Made by a program: the position numbers and the translations under genes
In this document: one piece after another, positions 60,094 through 64,000 of the stretch
Position numbering within the stretch: the first letter of the stretch is position 1
Layout of the letters: each line of letters begins with the position of its first letter
The notes under the pieces: model-generated
Seen by the model: the letters and a program-made list of their open reading frames with translations, nothing else
The model's database searches: none
What the model was told of the DNA's origin: nothing
Assembly: GCA_963746825.1 (NCBI GenBank)
Contig: CAVVCU010000012.1
Span: forward strand, 1-64,000
Reading direction: 5' to 3'
Origin: JACVRW01 sp963746825
GTDB lineage: Bacteria > Actinomycetota > Thermoleophilia > Solirubrobacterales > Thermoleophilaceae
DNA length: 64,000 nucleotides

Positions 60094-61227
60094 CTAAGAA
60101 GCGTCCCTGAGCCGCTGGGCCTCGGGCAGGCCCTCGAGCTTCTTCAGGGTGTTGTTCTCGATCTGGCGGATCCGCTCGCGGGTCACGCCGAACGCGCGGC
60201 CCACCTCCTCGAGCGTGCGCGCCTTGTTGCCGTGCAGTCCGTAGCGCATCTCGATCACCTCGCGCTCGCGCGTGGGCAGCGCGCTCAGTGCGACCTGCAC
60301 GTTCTCGCGGCGCAGGTTCTCCGACGCCCGCTCGAAGGGGGACTCCGCCATCTCGTCCTCGACGAAGTCGCCGAGCGCCGAATCGTCCTCCTCGCCCACC
60401 GGCTTCTCCAGGGAGATCGGGACCTGCGCCAGGCGCAGGATGTCCTTGACCTCGTGAGCGCTCCACTGCAGCTCGAAGGCCACCTCCTCGGGTGTCGGTT
60501 CGCGGCCGAACTCCTGCACGAGCTGGCGTTCCACGTGCACGACCTTGTTCAGCTTCTCGACCATGTGGACCGGAATCCGGATCGTGCGCGCCTTGTCGGC
60601 GATGGCCCTGCTCACGGCCTGGCGAATCCACCAGGTGGCGTAGGTCGAGAACTTGTACCCGCGCCGGTAGTCGAACTTCTCCACCGCGCGGATCAGGCCC
60701 AGCGAGCCCTCCTGGATCAGGTCGAGGAAGGACAGCCCACGGCCGAGATAACCCTTCGCGATGGAGACCACCAGCCGGAGGTTCGCCTCGATCATGTGCT
60801 GCTTGGCCACCATGTCGCCCCGCTCGATCCGCTTGGCCAGCGAGACCTCCTCGCCGGCGCTCAGGAGGCCGACACGGCCGATGGAGCGCAGGTAGAGGCG
60901 AAGCGAGTCGAGGCTCGGCTCGACGGTGAGGTCGATCTGCGGCTTCTTGCGCGTGGTCGGCTGCGCACCGTCACCGGCGATCTCGATCAGGCCGGCGGGG
61001 CGCTCCTCGCCGGTGACGATCTCGACCCCGTGCTCGAGCAGGTGCGCGTGGAACTCCACCAGCTGCTCCTTGGCGAGGTCGACCTCCTCCAGCGCGGTCT
61101 GGATCTCGGCGAAGGTGAGGTAGCCGCGCTCGCGACCTTCGGCCACCAGCCCCCGCACCTCCTCCACCTCGAGGACGGGTACCTCGGCCGTACTCTCCAG
61201 CAGCGCACCTCCGCCTTGCTTTGCCAT
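60094..61227 (-). CDS. rpoD: principal RNA polymerase sigma factor (RpoD/SigA)
   Basis: Housekeeping sigma-70, 377 residues. Region 1.1 at the N-terminus (VRGLVAEGRERGYLTFAEIQTALEE), region 1.2 SLRLYLRSIGRVGLLSAGEEVSLAK, region 2 NLRLVVSIAKGYLGRGLSFLDLIQEGSLGLIRAVEKFDYRRGYKFSTYATWWIRQA, sigma finger QVPISLEKPVGEEDDSALGDF, and region 4 TLEEVGRAFGVTRERIRQIENNTLKKL. ATG 61227 with GGAGGGA 10 bases upstream is preferred to ATGs further out. It is divergent from folE2 and is partly duplicated at 63084-64000. Confidence 0.96.
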   Translation of the reverse strand: MAKQGGGALLESTAEVPVLEVEEVRGLVAEGRERGYLTFAEIQTALEEVDLAKEQLVEFHAHLLEHGVEIVTGEERPAGLIEIAGDGAQPTTRKKPQIDLTVEPSLDSLRLYLRSIGRVGLLSAGEEVSLAKRIERGDMVAKQHMIEANLRLVVSIAKGYLGRGLSFLDLIQEGSLGLIRAVEKFDYRRGYKFSTYATWWIRQAVSRAIADKARTIRIPVHMVEKLNKVVHVERQLVQEFGREPTPEEVAFELQWSAHEVKDILRLAQVPISLEKPVGEEDDSALGDFVEDEMAESPFERASENLRRENVQVALSALPTREREVIEMRYGLHGNKARTLEEVGRAFGVTRERIRQIENNTLKKLEGLPEAQRLRDAS

Positions 61228-61354
61228 CCCGACGCTCCCTCCGCAGAGACTGCGCCAGTCCTCAGATTGAGTCCCGTGGCGATCAGCCGGCGGCCAGTGT
61301 ACACCGTTTGTGCGCATTGCCCCATGCGCCATCTCGGTACAGTGAGTGCTGGCC

Positions 61355-62353
61355 ATGACCGAATCGTTTTCGCTCCTCGGGAGCGACGTCCAGGCCCGGC
61401 GTCCGTCGATTCAGGTGAGCCTCTCGCGCGTCGGAGTGACCGGTGTCGAGAAGGTGATCCGCATCAGCGCGAACGGGACCGAGCAGCTCTTCTACGCCGA
61501 GCTCGAGTGCTTCGTCGATCTCGGGCCCGAGCAGAAGGGCGCCCACATGTCGCGCTTCGAGGAAGTGGTCAACGAGGCCATCGACGAGGTGATCCTGAGC
61601 GAAGCCTTCAAGGCCGAGACGCTGGCCGCGCACATCGCCGAGCTGGTGCGCGACCGCCAGGGTGGGCTTCGCTCCGAGGTCACGATCGCCGCCCGCTATC
61701 CGGAGACCAAGCCGGCGCCCGCCTCAGGCTCGCTCACGCAGGAGATCTACACCCTGTTCGGGTCGGCCGTCGCATCGGAGCGCGGGACGCGCCGGCTGGT
61801 GGGCGTGCAGGCCCAGGGCATGACGGCCTGTCCGTGCGCGCAGGAGCTCGTCATGGAGCGCTCGCAGGAGCGCCTGCGCGAGGCCGGGTTCGACGACGCG
61901 GATATCGCCCGTGTGTTCGAGGCCGTTCCGGTGGCCACCCACAACCAGCGGGGAATCGGCACGCTGCACATCGGCTGCCCCGAGGGCTGCACCGACGCAC
62001 TCGAGGCGGCGTCGCTGCTGGAGATCGTGGAGTCGGCCATGAGCTCGGAGATATACGAGCTGATGAAGCGCAGCGACGAGCTCGAGGTGGTCGAGAAGGC
62101 GCACAGGCGTCCGCGCTTCGTGGAGGATTGTGTGCGCGAGATGGTGCGCATGGCCACCGAGCGCTTCACGGGCCTGGGCCCGGACGCCTTCGTCTCAGCC
62201 CGCCAGGAGAACCTCGAGACGATCCACAAGCACAACGTGGTCGCGGAGCGCCATGGCCTGCTGGCCGAGCTCGCGCACGAGATCGAGACGGGCGAGCGCG
62301 CGGCCCGGCAAGTGACCGTTCGCGAATGGCTCGAGGCATCGCCGGCGCCGTAG
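61355..62353 (+). CDS. folE2: GTP cyclohydrolase FolE2/MptA-like
   Basis: A 332-residue GTP cyclohydrolase of the T-fold FolE2/MptA family, which makes the first pterin intermediate for folate without the zinc enzyme FolE. DVQARRPSIQVSLSRVGVTGVEKVIRI at the start, the active-site cysteine region QGMTACPCAQELVME, and PVATHNQRGIGTLHIG are characteristic. ATG 61355 is used; GTG 61346 also possible. It is divergent from rpoD across 127 bases. Confidence 0.82.
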   Translation: MTESFSLLGSDVQARRPSIQVSLSRVGVTGVEKVIRISANGTEQLFYAELECFVDLGPEQKGAHMSRFEEVVNEAIDEVILSEAFKAETLAAHIAELVRDRQGGLRSEVTIAARYPETKPAPASGSLTQEIYTLFGSAVASERGTRRLVGVQAQGMTACPCAQELVMERSQERLREAGFDDADIARVFEAVPVATHNQRGIGTLHIGCPEGCTDALEAASLLEIVESAMSSEIYELMKRSDELEVVEKAHRRPRFVEDCVREMVRMATERFTGLGPDAFVSARQENLETIHKHNVVAERHGLLAELAHEIETGERAARQVTVREWLEASPAP

Positions 62354-62366
62354 ACTTGTCACCGTC

Positions 62367-62807
62367 TTGACCCAGTCCCGAACCCCACTTTCCCAGGATG
62401 CCGCGCTCGTAGTGGCGTTGGCCGGCACGGCCATGCCGTTCGCCCACTCGGCCGAGGACGAGGCCGAGCGCTGGCTGCGCGCCCTGAGGCTGCACGGCGA
62501 GGTCGGCGCGGCGCTCCAGGCCCTCGGCGTGGGCGAGGCTCCGCTCACGCCGGGCTCCGAGGCCGAGGAGGGAGGCCCGGGAACGCCGCCCCTGGGCGCC
62601 GAGGTCCTCGATGACGTGACCCGGCTGGCCGGCGATTACGCGGTGGCCCGCCAGGCCGAGGCGGTGGGCACCCCCGACCTGCTGTTCGGAGTGTTCGACG
62701 TGTACGGCCAGCTCTTCGAGCGTGTGCTTTACCGCCGCGGCACCAGCCGCGAGGAGCTGACGGAGCGCCTCGTCGGCGCCGGAGTTGGGCCGAAGCCTCC
62801 GGCCTAG
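62367..62807 (+). CDS. hypothetical protein
   Basis: A 146-residue alpha-helical protein that I do not recognise. TTG start 13 bases after folE2. Sequence features: MPFAHSAEDEAERWLRALRLHGEVGAALQALGV, a flexible acidic middle, and DYAVARQAEAVGTPDLLFGVFDVYGQLFERVLYRRG. The two helical halves recall repeat segments such as Clp N-domains but without enough similarity to assign. Confidence 0.5.
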   Translation: MTQSRTPLSQDAALVVALAGTAMPFAHSAEDEAERWLRALRLHGEVGAALQALGVGEAPLTPGSEAEEGGPGTPPLGAEVLDDVTRLAGDYAVARQAEAVGTPDLLFGVFDVYGQLFERVLYRRGTSREELTERLVGAGVGPKPPA

Positions 62808-62873
62808 GTGCGGGCTCGCCTACGCCGGCGGGCCAGGTACTCGATCCCGGCCGTGCTGCCCACCGGCCCCAGC

Positions 62874-62937
62874 GGGGACTCGAACCCCTGACCCCCTCCT
62901 TACCATGGAGGTGCTCTACCAGCTGAGCTACGTCGGC
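62874..62937 (-). pseudogene. tRNA-Thr copy with foreign 3' acceptor strand
   Basis: Identical to tRNA-Thr from its 5' end through the T loop and most of the T stem (offset 2990), but after TCCCC the sequence becomes GCTGGGGC instead of TCGTCGGC. The 5' acceptor strand GCCGACG therefore cannot pair, and the molecule should be non-functional. The replacement resembles the 3' end of another tRNA whose acceptor would be GCCCCAG/CTGGGGC. Confidence 0.8.
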
Positions 62938-62963
62938 GTTGTGAGCGGCCGGGTCGGCCGGAG

Positions 62964-63045
62964 TGGGGGGAGCAGGATTCGAACCTGCGTAGGCATAGCC
63001 ATCAGGTTTACAGCCTGACTCCTTTAGCCACTCGGACATCCCCCC
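62964..63045 (-). tRNA. tRNA-Tyr(GTA), second copy
   Basis: Base-for-base identical to the tRNA-Tyr at 59974-60055, including acceptor, anticodon loop CTGTAAA and variable arm, and with the same upstream TACAAT. It should be functional if the duplication is real. Confidence 0.85.
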
Positions 63046-63083
63046 GGAGGCTTGTCGGGCGATTGTAGACGCGCGCTCAGCCT

Positions 63084-64000
63084 CTAAGAAGCGTCCCTGA
63101 GCCGCTGGGCCTCGGGCAGGCCCTCGAGCTTCTTCAGGGTGTTGTTCTCGATCTGGCGGATCCGCTCGCGGGTCACGCCGAACGCGCGGCCCACCTCCTC
63201 GAGCGTGCGCGCCTTGTTGCCGTGCAGGCCGTAGCGCATCTCGATCACCTCGCGCTCGCGCGTGGGCAGCGCGCTCAGTGCGACCTGCACGTTCTCGCGG
63301 CGCAGGTTCTCCGACGCCCGCTCGAAGGGGGACTCCGCCATCTCGTCCTCGACGAAGTCGCCGAGCGCCGAGTCGTCCTCGTCGCCCACGGCTTCTCCAG
63401 GGAGATCGGGACCTGCGCCAGGTCGCAGGATGTCCTTGACCTCGTGAGCGCTCCACTGCAGCTCGAAGGCCATCTCCTCGGGTGTCGGTTCGCGGCCGAA
63501 CTCCTGCACGAGCTGGCGTTCCACGTGCACGACCTTGTTCAGCTTCTCGACCATGTGGACCGGAATCCGGATCGTGCGCGCCTTGTCGGCGATGGCCCTG
63601 CTCACGGCCTGGCGAATCCACCAGGTGGCGTAGGTCGAGAACTTGTACCCGCGCCGGTAGTCGAACTTCTCCACCGCGCGGATCAGGCCCAGTGAGCCCT
63701 CCTGGATCAGGTCGAGGAAGGACAGCCCGCGGCCGAGATAACCCTTCGCGATGGAGACCACCAGCCGGAGGTTCGCCTCGATCATGTGCTGCTTGGCCAC
63801 CATGTCGCCCCGCTCGATCCGCTTGGCCAGCGAGACCTCCTCGCCGGCGCTCAGGAGGCCGACACGGCCGATGGAGCGCAGGTAGAGGCGAAGCGAGTCG
63901 AGGCTCGGCTCGACGGTGAGGTCGATCTGCGGCTTCTTGCGCGTGGTCGGCTGCGCACCGTCGCCGGCGATCTCGATGAGGCCGGCGGGGCGCTCCTCGC
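63084..64000 (-). CDS. rpoD: sigma factor RpoD-like, second copy (5' end beyond window), altered sigma finger
   Basis: About 99% identical to the 3' 917 bases of rpoD. Regions 1.2, 2, 3 and 4 are intact. A one-base deletion (63390-63393) and a one-base insertion (63421-63424) cancel each other but change about 13 residues: LAQVPISLEKPVGEE becomes PGAGPDLPGEAVGDE, so the sigma finger is altered. One other change is V to M in PTPEEMAFELQ; the remaining differences are silent. The start and region 1.1 lie outside the window. Confidence 0.8.
   Translation of the reverse strand, partial: EERPAGLIEIAGDGAQPTTRKKPQIDLTVEPSLDSLRLYLRSIGRVGLLSAGEEVSLAKRIERGDMVAKQHMIEANLRLVVSIAKGYLGRGLSFLDLIQEGSLGLIRAVEKFDYRRGYKFSTYATWWIRQAVSRAIADKARTIRIPVHMVEKLNKVVHVERQLVQEFGREPTPEEMAFELQWSAHEVKDILRPGAGPDLPGEAVGDEDDSALGDFVEDEMAESPFERASENLRRENVQVALSALPTREREVIEMRYGLHGNKARTLEEVGRAFGVTRERIRQIENNTLKKLEGLPEAQRLRDAS

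Larger units (their letters stand above)
59884..61010. repeat. copy 1 of a tRNA-Thr/tRNA-Tyr/rpoD repeat
   Basis: This segment matches 62874-64000 at a constant offset of 2990 bases with about eight substitutions and two single-base indels. The left boundary is inside the T stem of tRNA-Thr; the right boundary is not reached because the window ends. Same orientation in both copies. Confidence 0.9.
62874..64000. repeat. copy 2 of the tRNA-Thr/tRNA-Tyr/rpoD repeat
   Basis: Direct repeat of 59884-61010. If the unit is a simple tandem duplication of about 2.99 kb, a second folE2 and small gene should follow beyond 64000. Substitutions are mostly silent, which suggests either time under selection or two strains merged in one assembly. 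Confidence 0.9.

Noticed and set aside
62545..63621. 358-codon frame across the second tRNA-sigma copy
   Set aside because: Reads through tRNA genes and the sigma gene in the wrong frame.

Overview
The window is a slice of a very GC-rich actinobacterial chromosome. The gene order (rpmG-secE-nusG-rplKAJL-rpoBC, rpsLG-fusA-tuf, then one long S10-spc-alpha run ending in rplQ), the c-di-AMP riboswitch in front of a peptidoglycan hydrolase, and a secreted protein of the RRPSPAMVVALVALFVALGG type point to class Thermoleophilia, probably near Solirubrobacterales. That placement is inference from family recognition; no search was run.

Layout from left to right. 1-2919 (minus): ligA N-terminus, surE, truA, a SAM methyltransferase and an NTF2-like gene. 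2952-7025: an Rrf2 regulator (plus) facing a sulfate uptake operon sbp-cysT-cysW-cysA (minus) whose two permease genes carry four single-base insertions. 7172-11926: accessory genes, including a peptidoglycan hydrolase with a c-di-AMP riboswitch leader, a ribokinase-like kinase and a cyclic-nucleotide-domain/thioredoxin-reductase fusion. 11923-29126 (minus): continuous tuf, S10, spc and alpha operons with secY, adk and map inside; infA is absent from its usual place. 29208-33218: fusA, rpsG and rpsL, broken by a divergent membrane gene. 33263-36161: four accessory genes between rpsL and rpoC. 36270-49999 (minus): rpoC, rpoB, a ggt/DUF457 pair, rplL, rplJ, rplA, rplK, nusG, secE, rpmG. 50071-59859: accessory region with a GT14 glycosyltransferase, two NTF2-like proteins, a methyltransferase, a decayed sulfatase, a PhoX-like plus 5'-nucleotidase pair with a possible Pho box, a GT-C-like membrane protein, and an ArsR-ArsC fusion gene with a clear operator. 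59875-64000: tRNA-Thr, tRNA-Tyr and the principal sigma gene, then folE2 and a small gene, then a second, about 99% identical copy of the tRNA-sigma block running off the window.

The core is the transcription and translation machinery (RNA polymerase beta, beta', alpha and sigma, NusG, most ribosomal proteins, EF-G, EF-Tu, SecE, SecY). Regulation visible in the DNA includes extended -10 promoters sharing TGCTA, intrinsic terminator hairpins directly upstream of rplJ and fusA, and strong hairpins after rpoC, rplL and tuf. Several ribosomal proteins have unusual extra segments: a SAP domain on L22, a long Ala/Glu/Pro arm on S17, acidic tails on S5 and L5, and an RG/PG-rich tail on S3.

About a dozen single-base indels interrupt otherwise intact genes, including the essential rplC, rplR, rplV and rpsQ, so many apparent frameshifts are probably base-level assembly errors rather than true pseudogenes.
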